Both the position numbers and the translations under genes were made by a program. The notes beneath the pieces were generated by a model. It was not told the origin of the DNA and ran no database searches. It saw nothing but the letters and a program-made list of their open reading frames with translations. From the NCBI GenBank assembly GCA_003506065.1, contig DNXA01000191.1, forward strand, positions 1 to 21,272: a stretch of 21,272 bases of DNA, in the 5' to 3' direction. The DNA is from Actinomycetota bacterium. GTDB lineage: Bacteria > Actinomycetota > Actinomycetes > S36-B12. Below are positions 13,178 to 20,550 of this stretch, piece by piece; positions within the stretch are counted from its first letter, which is position 1; every line of letters starts with the position of its first letter.

Positions 13178-14586
13178 AGGTGCAGCTGCTCGGCACCGGT
13201 TCGGCCGATGGCTGGCCCAATCCCTTCTGCGTGTGCGAATCCTGTGAGAGTCAGCGCGCAACAGGGAAGGCACGCGCAGCGAGTTGCGCACTGATTGACG
13301 ACGCGATCCTGCTCGATTGGGGTCCAACTCTTGCCAACTCGGCCAGCCGTCTTGGCCTGGCCTTGAACAGGGTTCATCACATTCTGTTCACTCATGGCCA
13401 TCCGGATCACCTCGCGCCTGATTTCCTGCTGTGGAGATCGTGGATCGGCGGCTTGAAGACTCTGCACATCTACGGGCCTGCGCATGCCATCTCTCGATTT
13501 GAGCATTGGATAGATCCGCAGGCCCCAGTCGTCCTGCATGTAGTCGAGCCGGAGGATGAGTTCATCGCGCGCACTGCTAGCGGCAATGTGCACGTGCGTG
13601 TTCTTGCAGCGGCTCACGGGCATGGCAACGGCGATCTCTTTGCCGATGAGGCCGTCCTGTACGACATCACTGGTGTTGATGGCGACCGGCTGCTCTACGC
13701 CACAGACACCGGACCCCTGCACGAGGCGACTCTTGAGTCTGTGCGCGATCGCAATTTCAATCTCGTGCTCATTGAAGAGACCTTCGGCCTCCATCACGCA
13801 CACAACACCGGCCATCTTGACCTGCAGACATTGCCGATCACTCTCGATGACCTGCGCCAGATTGGCGCCATCACCAGCACAACGGATGTCGTGGCATTCC
13901 ACTTGAGTCACCACAATCCGCCAATTGCTCAGCTCACCAAAGCGCTCGCATCCTTTGGAGTGCGCGCCGTCGATGATGGCGCGATCATCGACACTCGCAA
14001 GTCTGATGCGACCTGCACCCTTGTTGTCGGTGGCGCGCGTTCGGGCAAATCCATGTTCGCGGAGGCACTGGCAACGACCCGAGGCGAAGTGACATACCTC
14101 GCCACCGGCGGTGATCGACCCGATGACGCGGAATGGCGCGAGCGCGTTGCCCTCCATCAAGCACGCAGACCCGAGAGTTGGAAGACGATTGAATCAAGTG
14201 ATGTCATTGGTGCGGTGCGTGACCACACCAGTGGCACGCTCCTGATTGATTGCATCAGTCTGTGGTTGACGCACACGATGGACGATTTCGGCGTCTGGAA
14301 CAGCGATCCATTGGACAACCAGGGCTTGATCACCGAAGTTCACGCAGCGATCGACGATCTAGTGCTTGCCATCAGCTCCTGCCCAAGGGATCTGATCATC
14401 GTCTCCAACGAGGTGGGCCAGGGCGTTGTGCCGCCGACCTATGCAGGTCGCCTGTTCCGCGATCTCCTCGGCATCACCAACGCGCGCTTGGCCCAGGCAA
14501 GTGCTGAGGTGTACTTCATGGTGGCCGGAAGAGCGCTCCCGCTTGCATCCGTTGAATCCTTGCTCGAGAGGGACCGTCATGAATGA
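13174..14586 (+). CDS. cobU: Metallo-beta-lactamase-fold domain fused to adenosylcobinamide kinase/guanylyltransferase (CobU)
   Basis: A 470-residue fusion. Residues 1 to about 275 are a PhnP-like metallo-beta-lactamase domain: LGTGS (6-10), a possible zinc knuckle CVCESC (19-24), metal motif HGHPDH (74-79), His148, Asp178 and His243. Residues about 280-470 are CobU: Walker A GGARSGKS (286-293), the guanylylated histidine in ALHQARRP (His328), LIDCISLWL, and VSNEVGQGVVP with LFRDLLGITNARLAQ near the end. CobU phosphorylates adenosylcobinamide and adds GMP, giving AdoCbi-GDP for CobS. I recall similar fusions in other Actinobacteria. The role of the lactamase-fold part is unknown. It might supply a phosphatase step, since no CobC or CobZ is seen here, but that is speculation. 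Confidence 0.92.
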   Translation: MKVQLLGTGSADGWPNPFCVCESCESQRATGKARAASCALIDDAILLDWGPTLANSASRLGLALNRVHHILFTHGHPDHLAPDFLLWRSWIGGLKTLHIYGPAHAISRFEHWIDPQAPVVLHVVEPEDEFIARTASGNVHVRVLAAAHGHGNGDLFADEAVLYDITGVDGDRLLYATDTGPLHEATLESVRDRNFNLVLIEETFGLHHAHNTGHLDLQTLPITLDDLRQIGAITSTTDVVAFHLSHHNPPIAQLTKALASFGVRAVDDGAIIDTRKSDATCTLVVGGARSGKSMFAEALATTRGEVTYLATGGDRPDDAEWRERVALHQARRPESWKTIESSDVIGAVRDHTSGTLLIDCISLWLTHTMDDFGVWNSDPLDNQGLITEVHAAIDDLVLAISSCPRDLIIVSNEVGQGVVPPTYAGRLFRDLLGITNARLAQASAEVYFMVAGRALPLASVESLLERDRHE

Positions 14587-15643
14587 GTTGCCGCAGGTCT
14601 CCTTGCCCGATGAGCAGATGCGCGAGGCTGCATTGGCCCGCCAACTGCGCTTGACCAAGCCCGCCGGTGCACTTGGCCGCTTGGAAGAGCTGAGTTGCTG
14701 GGCCAGTGCGGTACAGGGCAAATGTCCTCCGGCTCGATTCCAACAGTCAACTGTGGTGATCTTCGCGGGTGACCACGGCATTGCCACGACCGCACGCACT
14801 TCGGCCTATCCATCGGAAGTCACGGCACAGATGGTGCTCAACTTCATTACTGGCGGCGCAGCCGTCAACGTGCTCGCACGTCAGGCCAATGCAACTGTCC
14901 GCGTTGTCGATGTCAGCGTCGATGCTGACTCCGCCTATCTCGACACGATCGCTCCCGAAGTTGCGAGCCATCGCATTCGTCGCAGCAGCGGCTCCATTGA
15001 TCGAGAGGACGCACTCACCATTGTCGAGGCTCAATCGGCATTCGACTTGGGGCGCCGGATTGCAGACGAGGCCATCGACGGTGGTGCCGATCTGCTGATT
15101 CCAGGAGATATGGGGATTGGCAACACCACGCCGGCAGCAACCCTCACCGGACTGCTCACCAACCTGGATGCGTCCAAAGTCACTGGTGTGGGTACGGGAA
15201 TCGACGATCCCACGTGGATGCGCAAGTGTGCTGCGGTTCGCGACGCGATGCACAGGGGAAGGCCCGACCTCAGCAACCCCATTGCCCTGCTCGCCACCGT
15301 TGGCGGCGCAGACTTCGCCGCGATGACGGGCTTGCTCATTCAGTCGGCGATTCGCAAGACTCCCGTCATTCTCGACGGGACAATCTCGGGAGCCTGCGCG
15401 CTGGTCGCTGATCGCATTGACTACCGAGCACGGCTGTGGTGGCTTGCCGGACATCGATCCTCTGAGCCTGCGCATTCCGCAGCCCTGCATCACCTGGGCC
15501 TTGAGCCCGTCATCAACTACTCGATGCGCCTCGGAGAAGGCACCGGAGCGCTTCTGGCCCTGCCAGTTGTCCAAGCGGCCATCTCACTGCTTGCCGAGAT
15601 GTCCACCTTCGATGAGGCCGGAGTCAGCGAGCAGGATGCCTGA
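14579..15643 (+). CDS. cobT: Nicotinate-nucleotide--dimethylbenzimidazole phosphoribosyltransferase
   Basis: Makes alpha-ribazole 5'-phosphate, the lower-ligand nucleotide of cobalamin, from nicotinate mononucleotide and dimethylbenzimidazole. The 354-residue protein is full length. Motifs include FAGDHGIA (62-69), the AYPSEVTAQMV segment (76-86), GDMGIGNTTPAA (176-187), GTGIDD (205-210), VGGADFAAMTG (241-251) and LGEGTGA (318-324) with the general base Glu320, equivalent to Glu317 of Salmonella CobT. The usual GEMGIGNTT is GDMGIGNTT here (Asp177), a conservative change. A ribosome binding site (AGAGGGA, 5 nt upstream) supports ATG 14579, which overlaps the CobU stop by 8 bp. M. tuberculosis also has cobT followed by cobS before gcvT. 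Confidence 0.95.
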   Translation: MNELPQVSLPDEQMREAALARQLRLTKPAGALGRLEELSCWASAVQGKCPPARFQQSTVVIFAGDHGIATTARTSAYPSEVTAQMVLNFITGGAAVNVLARQANATVRVVDVSVDADSAYLDTIAPEVASHRIRRSSGSIDREDALTIVEAQSAFDLGRRIADEAIDGGADLLIPGDMGIGNTTPAATLTGLLTNLDASKVTGVGTGIDDPTWMRKCAAVRDAMHRGRPDLSNPIALLATVGGADFAAMTGLLIQSAIRKTPVILDGTISGACALVADRIDYRARLWWLAGHRSSEPAHSAALHHLGLEPVINYSMRLGEGTGALLALPVVQAAISLLAEMSTFDEAGVSEQDA

Positions 15644-16391
15644 CGCCCTCCGGTTGGCCATTGGCACCTTGACGCGAATCCCGGTACCGGCGCCACGCAG
15701 CATCTCGCCGCGAACTGCAGCGTGGGCAATGAGCAGTGCTCCGCTGATCGGCGCCCTGCTCGGCCTGCTGTGCGGACTGCCACTGCTGATTGACTCGAGC
15801 CCTTCCACTGCACTGCTGCTTGCTGGCTGCTCGATCGCACTCCTGGCGTTCGTGACCCGCGCACTTCACCTCGACGGTCTCGCGGATACCGCTGACGCTC
15901 TGGGCAGCGCCAAGCCCGCACAGCAGGCTCTGGAGATCGCGCGCAGATCCGACGTTGGCCCATTCGGCGTGACAGTGCTCGTGCTGAATCTGCTGTTGCA
16001 GGCCTTCGCGCTGGCTGCGTGCATCGAGATCGGCCGCGGCTTCCTCGCGTTCGTCCTGGCGGTCACTACGGGGCGCATTGCGCTGACCTGGGCCTGCACT
16101 TCGCTGTGGCCGGCCGCGCGCGCCGATGGACTGGGAGCAGCGGTTGCCGGCAGTGTGCCCATCGCGGTGCCGATCACCTGGGTGGTCCTGACCTGCGCTG
16201 CCTTCTACTCCTCGCTGGGCCTGGCAGGTGTGCTCTCAGCAGGCTTGGGCTTGCTCGCCGGCGGAGTCCTGCTCGTCATTGCCAAAGCGCGTCTGGGTGG
16301 CGTGACCGGTGATGTCTACGGCTCAGTGATCGAGAGCACGACAACTGTCTGCCTGATCGCGCTTGCATTGCTTATTCCGCACCTGCCCTGA
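15636..16391 (+). CDS. cobS: Adenosylcobinamide-GDP ribazoletransferase (cobalamin synthase)
   Basis: Integral membrane enzyme joining AdoCbi-GDP to alpha-ribazole or its phosphate, the last assembly step of cobalamin. The 251-residue protein has the family signatures TLTRIPVP (11-18), the metal-binding HLDGLADTADALG (78-90) and ARRSDVGPFGV (102-112), with about six hydrophobic helices. The start ATG overlaps the cobT stop by 8 bp, the second such overlap in the operon. This is the last gene: 19 nt later comes the stop of convergent gcvT. With cobU and cobT it completes nucleotide-loop assembly, so imported cobinamide could be turned into full B12. Confidence 0.94.
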   Translation: MPDALRLAIGTLTRIPVPAPRSISPRTAAWAMSSAPLIGALLGLLCGLPLLIDSSPSTALLLAGCSIALLAFVTRALHLDGLADTADALGSAKPAQQALEIARRSDVGPFGVTVLVLNLLLQAFALAACIEIGRGFLAFVLAVTTGRIALTWACTSLWPAARADGLGAAVAGSVPIAVPITWVVLTCAAFYSSLGLAGVLSAGLGLLAGGVLLVIAKARLGGVTGDVYGSVIESTTTVCLIALALLIPHLP

Positions 16392-16410
16392 GCCCTGCGG
16401 GGCGCAATCC

Positions 16411-17520
16411 CTAGCGCGTTGAAGGAGCCATGAACGGGGGCTTGACCACCTGAAAGCGGATCGGCTTGCCTCGGACGTCCACCAGCACGTCGTACCCCGG
16501 CTCGATATCAGCATCGAGCAGCGCAAGAGCGATGCCGCATTTCAAGCTCGGCGAATACGTGCCACTTGTGATGTCGCCGATGGCGGGCTCAGCCAACTCC
16601 ACGTCCGCCAAGCCGTGCACGTGCATGTGCGCCCTCGGGATTCCACGCTCGACGGACTTCAACCCGCGCAATTTGCGCCGAGGTCCTGCCTCGCGCTGCT
16701 TGAGCAGTGCCTCCCGGCCAGCAAACTGCGGCTTGTCCCAACCGACTGCCCAGGACAGGCCTGCTTCAACTGGTGAGATATCGGCCGCAATGTCCTGGCC
16801 ATGGAGTGGATAGCCCATCTCCAGTCGGAGGGTGTCGCGGGCTCCGAGCCCGGCTGGCACCGCGCCCAGCGCATGGCCTCGTTCCAGCAGCACATCCCAG
16901 ACAGAGCCCAGGATGATGTTCGGCAGCACCAGTTCAAAACCAAGTTCGCCTGTGTAGCCGCTGCGGCAGACAATCACGGGCTCACCTCGATGGCTCGCGC
17001 TGATCATGGACATGTAGTCCAGCTCAGCAGGCAAGCCGATGGCCTCAAGCAGCGCGCGACTGTTGGGACCTTGAACTGCGATGATTCCGTGCGTGTCGTG
17101 ATGGTTTTCGATAGTGACGCCTGCTGGGGCACTCTCGCGCAGCAACTCGACAATCACACTGGCATTGGAAGCGTTTGGCACCATGAAGATCTCGTCGTCG
17201 GACCATCGATACACGATGAGATCGTCAACCACCCCACCAAATTCGTTGCAGAGCATCGTGTACTGCGCACTGCCGTCCGGGATGCGATCTAGGTCATTGG
17301 TCAGAACTGAATTCAGGTAGGCGAGAGCACCATCTCCGTGGATACGCACCTTGCCCATGTGCGAAACATCGAAAATCCCCACGGCTGAGCGAACAGCGTC
17401 GTGCTCAACGAGCACGCCCGCGTATTCAATGGGCATATCCCAGCCGCCAAAGTCGGCAGTCTTCGCGCCCAACTGGACGTGCCGACTGTGCAGCGGAGTC
17501 TCACGCAATCCCGAGTTCAC
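16411..17520 (-). CDS. gcvT: Glycine cleavage system T protein (aminomethyltransferase)
   Basis: Transfers the methylene carbon from the aminomethyl-lipoyl arm of H protein to tetrahydrofolate, releasing ammonia. The 369-residue length is normal. Motifs: PLHSRHVQLGAKTADFGGWDMP (9-30), IFDVSHMGKV (49-58), YTMLCNEFGGVVDDLIVYR (87-105) with the conserved Asp99-Asp100 pair, VQGPNS, SGYTGELGFEL, DTLRLEMGYPLHGQDI, and ITSGTYSP...GIALAL at the C-terminal barrel. The GTG start is preceded by TACCTT at 6 nt rather than a Shine-Dalgarno sequence, suggesting a leaderless message. gcvH and gcvP are not adjacent. It is divergent from the aminopeptidase gene, as the two are close in mycobacteria (Rv2211c, Rv2213). 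The lpd gene nearby encodes the L protein shared with glycine cleavage. Confidence 0.95.
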   Translation of the reverse strand: MNSGLRETPLHSRHVQLGAKTADFGGWDMPIEYAGVLVEHDAVRSAVGIFDVSHMGKVRIHGDGALAYLNSVLTNDLDRIPDGSAQYTMLCNEFGGVVDDLIVYRWSDDEIFMVPNASNASVIVELLRESAPAGVTIENHHDTHGIIAVQGPNSRALLEAIGLPAELDYMSMISASHRGEPVIVCRSGYTGELGFELVLPNIILGSVWDVLLERGHALGAVPAGLGARDTLRLEMGYPLHGQDIAADISPVEAGLSWAVGWDKPQFAGREALLKQREAGPRRKLRGLKSVERGIPRAHMHVHGLADVELAEPAIGDITSGTYSPSLKCGIALALLDADIEPGYDVLVDVRGKPIRFQVVKPPFMAPSTR

Positions 17521-17526
17521 GGCACG

Positions 17527-17532
17527 AAGGTA
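17527..17532 (-). promoter_or_regulatory. Possible -10 box of a leaderless gcvT transcript
   Basis: On the minus strand, TACCTT is followed by exactly 6 nt and the GTG start at 17520. No ribosome binding site precedes that GTG. No convincing -35 was identified. Confidence 0.4.
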
Positions 17533-17581
17533 CTCGTTCTGTTAACTGCAGAACGCACTGCTCGACACATCGAGAGCGGGC

Positions 17582-17587
17582 TAGGGT
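17582..17587 (+). promoter_or_regulatory. Possible -10 box of a leaderless leucyl aminopeptidase transcript
   Basis: TAGGGT, 6 nt, ATG at 17594: the same hexamer and spacing as before the aldo/keto reductase start. The AGGG within it could instead be a ribosome binding site 7 nt upstream, so the two readings are not separable by sequence. Confidence 0.4.
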
Positions 17588-17593
17588 TCCGGC

Positions 17594-19075
17594 ATGACTT
17601 TGACTGTTGCCGCCACCGCCCCCAGTACAACTGCCTGCGATGCCCTCGTCGTGGCAATCACGCCGGGTAGAGGCAAGTCGATCGCCCTCGCAGGGCACAG
17701 CCTGACCACCGCTCAGAGCAATCGCATCCTCGAAGCGGCGACTTCCGTGGGCGCCTCGGCCAAGTCCGGAGAGTTGACCATCATTCCCTCGCCTTCTGGC
17801 TTTGCAGCCAAGAAGATCGCAGTCCTGGGGCTCGGAGACTTCGCCAAGACTGCCGACCTCGAAAGCCTGCGCACCGCAGTCGGCAGCGCCGTCCGATCGC
17901 TTTCGAGCAGCAAGAAGATCGCCATCATCGCCTCGTCCAGTGCCGAGCATGTGCTCGCCACTGCGCTTGCAGCGCGCTTGGGCGCTTACTCGTTCACTGA
18001 CTTCAAGGGGAAGGCAAAGCCGAAGTCCGCAGGCCCCAACATCGTGCTGCTGGTTCCCAAGGCCGCCCTCGATGAAGCCAAGAGCGCTATCGCAAGCGCC
18101 GATGTGCTTGCCGATTCGGTCAATCTGAGTCGTGATCTGGTCAATACCCCACCCAATGCGCTGACGCCTGTCGATCTGGCCACGGCAGCCAAGAACGCTG
18201 TTGCTGGGCTGCCAGTGAAGGTCACGATCTGGGACGAGAAGGCACTCAAGCGCGATGGCTGCGGCGGCATCCTCGCCGTCGGGCAAGGCTCAGCGAACCC
18301 GCCACGGCTGGTGAAGATGGAATACACACCTGCCGGCGCCACGGCTTTTCTGGCCATTGTCGGCAAGGGGATCACCTTCGATACCGGCGGCATCTCCATC
18401 AAGCCAGCGGCAGGGATGGATGAGATGAAGGGCGATATGGGCGGCGCGGCCGCTGTGATCGGAGCGATGCAGGCCATTGCCAGGCTCGGCATCAAAGTCA
18501 ATGTCACCGGGTGGGTCCCCACCGCAGAGAACATGCCAAGCGGCACGGCCCAGCGCCCTGGCGATGTGATCACCATGTTCGATGGCACCACAGTTGAGGT
18601 GTTGAACACCGATGCAGAGGGACGCCTGGTCCTGGCCGATGCACTGGGCATGGCCGTGCTGGAGAAGCCAGATCTCCTGATCGACGTCGCCACCCTCACC
18701 GGCGCTCAGCGCATCGCTCTGGGCACGCGCACAGCAGGAGTGATGGCCAATGACGATGACTCGCGTTCCTTGGTCTGCGCTGCAGCGCAAGAGGCTGGCG
18801 AGGCTGCCTGGCCGATGCCCCTGCCTGAGTACCTGCGTGCCTCCATCGACTCACCCACAGCCGACATCGCCAACATTGGCGATCGCCTCGGAGGCATGCT
18901 TTCGGCAGGAATCTTCCTCAAGGAATTCATCCCCGATGGCCAGCCTTGGGTCCACATTGACATTGCCGGACCCTCATTCAACGACAAGGCCCCCTATGGC
19001 TACACCCCAAAGGGTGGCACCGGCTCAACAGTGCGCACCTTCGTTGAGGTGGCAAGAACGCTTGCGGCAGGATAG
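17594..19075 (+). CDS. pepA: Leucyl aminopeptidase (M17 family cytosol aminopeptidase)
   Basis: Dizinc exopeptidase that removes N-terminal residues, preferably Leu, and acts in peptide turnover in the cytosol as a hexamer. The 493-residue protein has the two-domain M17 layout: a variable N-terminal domain to about 165, then the catalytic domain with NLSRDLVNTPPN (177-188). All metal and catalytic residues appear at a constant 12-residue offset from E. coli PepA: Lys258, Asp263, Lys270, Asp281, Asp340, Glu342 and Arg344, the last three in the signature NTDAEGRL. In M. tuberculosis the orthologue is called pepB (Rv2213). It lies upstream of lpd and the E2 gene on the same strand with a 58-bp gap, so cotranscription is possible. 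Confidence 0.95.
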   Translation: MTLTVAATAPSTTACDALVVAITPGRGKSIALAGHSLTTAQSNRILEAATSVGASAKSGELTIIPSPSGFAAKKIAVLGLGDFAKTADLESLRTAVGSAVRSLSSSKKIAIIASSSAEHVLATALAARLGAYSFTDFKGKAKPKSAGPNIVLLVPKAALDEAKSAIASADVLADSVNLSRDLVNTPPNALTPVDLATAAKNAVAGLPVKVTIWDEKALKRDGCGGILAVGQGSANPPRLVKMEYTPAGATAFLAIVGKGITFDTGGISIKPAAGMDEMKGDMGGAAAVIGAMQAIARLGIKVNVTGWVPTAENMPSGTAQRPGDVITMFDGTTVEVLNTDAEGRLVLADALGMAVLEKPDLLIDVATLTGAQRIALGTRTAGVMANDDDSRSLVCAAAQEAGEAAWPMPLPEYLRASIDSPTADIANIGDRLGGMLSAGIFLKEFIPDGQPWVHIDIAGPSFNDKAPYGYTPKGGTGSTVRTFVEVARTLAAG

Positions 19076-19133
19076 GCAGTAGAAATCATCGGTCGAGCGC
19101 TCGCTCGGCTCTAGTTCGCTGGCGGGAGTTTTG

Positions 19134-20501
19134 GTGGCAGACGCTGACCTGGTCATCCTCGGTGGAGGCAGTGGCGGCTATGCCGCGGCCCTCCGTGCAT
19201 CCGAACTGGGCAAGAGCGTCATCCTCATCGACAAGGACAAGCTCGGCGGTACGTGCTTGCACCGCGGCTGCATCCCGACCAAGGCTCTGCTTCATGCGGC
19301 CGAAGTTGCCGACTCCGCCCGCGAGAGCGAGCAGTTCGGCGTCAACGCGACCCTTCATGGCATCGACATGAAGAAAGTCAATGACTACCGCGACGGCGTA
19401 GTGAGCCGCCTGTACAAGGGCCTCCAGGGACTGGTCAAGAGTCGCAATGTCACCTTCATTGAAGGTGCCGGTCGTCTCGTTGGACCCAAGACCGTCGAGG
19501 TCAATGGACAGCAGTACACCGGTGAGAATCTGATCCTGGCAACCGGTTCGTACGCGCGCTCACTGCCTGGTCTGGACATCGGCGGCCGGATCCTGACCTC
19601 TGACCAAGCACTGACCCTGGACACCATCCCTGACCGCGTGATCGTGCTCGGTGGTGGAGTCATCGGCGTTGAGTTCGCCAGCGTCTGGAAGTCCTTCGGC
19701 TCGGAAGTCACCATCATCGAAGGGCTGCCGCATCTGGTGCCCAATGAGGATGAGGCAGTCTCCAAGCAGCTCGAACGCGCCTTCCGCAAGCGTGGCATCA
19801 ACTTCTCCCTCGGCATTCGCTTCGCCTCAGCCACCCAGGACGACTCGGGTGTGCACGTCACTCTCGAGGATGGCAAGACCTTCGACGCTGACCTCCTGCT
19901 CGTCGCCGTCGGTCGCGGCCCCAATGCCTCGGGCATGGGCTTCGAAGAGCAGGGCGTGGCGATGGAACGAGGCTGGGTACTGGTCGATGAACGGCTGCAC
20001 ACCAACCTGCCCGGTGTCTTTGCTGTTGGTGACATCACCCCGGGGCTCCAGCTGGCCCATCGCGGATTCCAGCACGGAATCTTCGTCGCCGAGGAGATCG
20101 CCGGCCTCCATCCGATGGTGATCGCCGATGTCAACATTCCCAAGGTGACCTACTGCGAGCCCGAGGTCGCAAGTGTTGGTCTGACCGAGGCTCAAGCACG
20201 CGCAGAGCACGGCGACAACATCGCCACCTACGAGTACAACCTCGGTGGCAACGGCAAGAGCCAGATTCTTGGCACAGCCGGCTTCATAAAGCTGGTGCAG
20301 GTCAAAGACGGACCTGTCGTCGGCATCCACATGGTCGGCTCACGCATGGGAGAGCAGATCGGTGAAGCACAGTTGATCGTGAACTGGGAGGCGCATCCAG
20401 AAGATGTCGCTGTCCTGATTCACGCTCACCCCACGCAAAACGAGGCAATGGGCGAGGCACACCTTGCTCTTGCCGGAAAACCGCTCCACGCACACGCCTG
20501 A
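19134..20501 (+). CDS. lpdA: Dihydrolipoamide dehydrogenase (E3)
   Basis: FAD-dependent disulfide oxidoreductase that reoxidises dihydrolipoyl groups of 2-oxoacid dehydrogenase complexes and of the glycine cleavage H protein, producing NADH. The 455-residue protein has the FAD motif GGGSGGYAA (10-18), the redox-active disulfide [11 protein letters not shown] (Cys41, Cys46), the NAD-binding segment [15 protein letters not shown], the second FAD motif FAVGDITPG, and the interface catalytic pair His432/Glu437 in [13 protein letters not shown] 19134 is preferred over TTG 19131 because GGGAG sits 5 nt upstream. The E2 gene follows after 49 bp, so E3 is made with its lipoyl-bearing partner. Confidence 0.95.
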   Translation: MADADLVILGGGSGGYAAALRASELGKSVILIDKDKLGGTCLHRGCIPTKALLHAAEVADSARESEQFGVNATLHGIDMKKVNDYRDGVVSRLYKGLQGLVKSRNVTFIEGAGRLVGPKTVEVNGQQYTGENLILATGSYARSLPGLDIGGRILTSDQALTLDTIPDRVIVLGGGVIGVEFASVWKSFGSEVTIIEGLPHLVPNEDEAVSKQLERAFRKRGINFSLGIRFASATQDDSGVHVTLEDGKTFDADLLLVAVGRGPNASGMGFEEQGVAMERGWVLVDERLHTNLPGVFAVGDITPGLQLAHRGFQHGIFVAEEIAGLHPMVIADVNIPKVTYCEPEVASVGLTEAQARAEHGDNIATYEYNLGGNGKSQILGTAGFIKLVQVKDGPVVGIHMVGSRMGEQIGEAQLIVNWEAHPEDVAVLIHAHPTQNEAMGEAHLALAGKPLHAHA

Positions 20502-20510
20502 CACACAATC

Positions 20511-20529
20511 AGATCCGCGATCCGGATCT
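20511..20529. repeat. Inverted repeat in the lpdA-E2 intergenic space
   Basis: AGATCCG (20511-20517) and CGGATCT (20523-20529) form a perfect 7-bp stem with the 5-nt loop CGATC, 21 bp before the E2 start. Only a single further T follows, so it is not a good intrinsic terminator. It could partly terminate, protect mRNA ends or be a protein-binding site. Confidence 0.5.
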
Positions 20530-20550
20530 TCGAAGGGGAGTCGAGTCCAC

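Noticed and set aside
13042..14160. 372-codon minus-strand open frame opposite the S component and CobU fusion
   Set aside because: The plus strand encodes continuous conserved domains there. The minus frame shows no motif and starts inside CobU.
16392..16403. GCCC-TGCG-GGGC hairpin between convergent cobS and gcvT as a terminator
   Set aside because: Only four pairs and no T-run on either strand, so support is too weak.
19094..19107. CGAGCG/CGCTCG palindrome upstream of lpdA
   Set aside because: The loop would be only two bases and no T-run follows; it is within what GC-rich intergenic DNA gives by chance.
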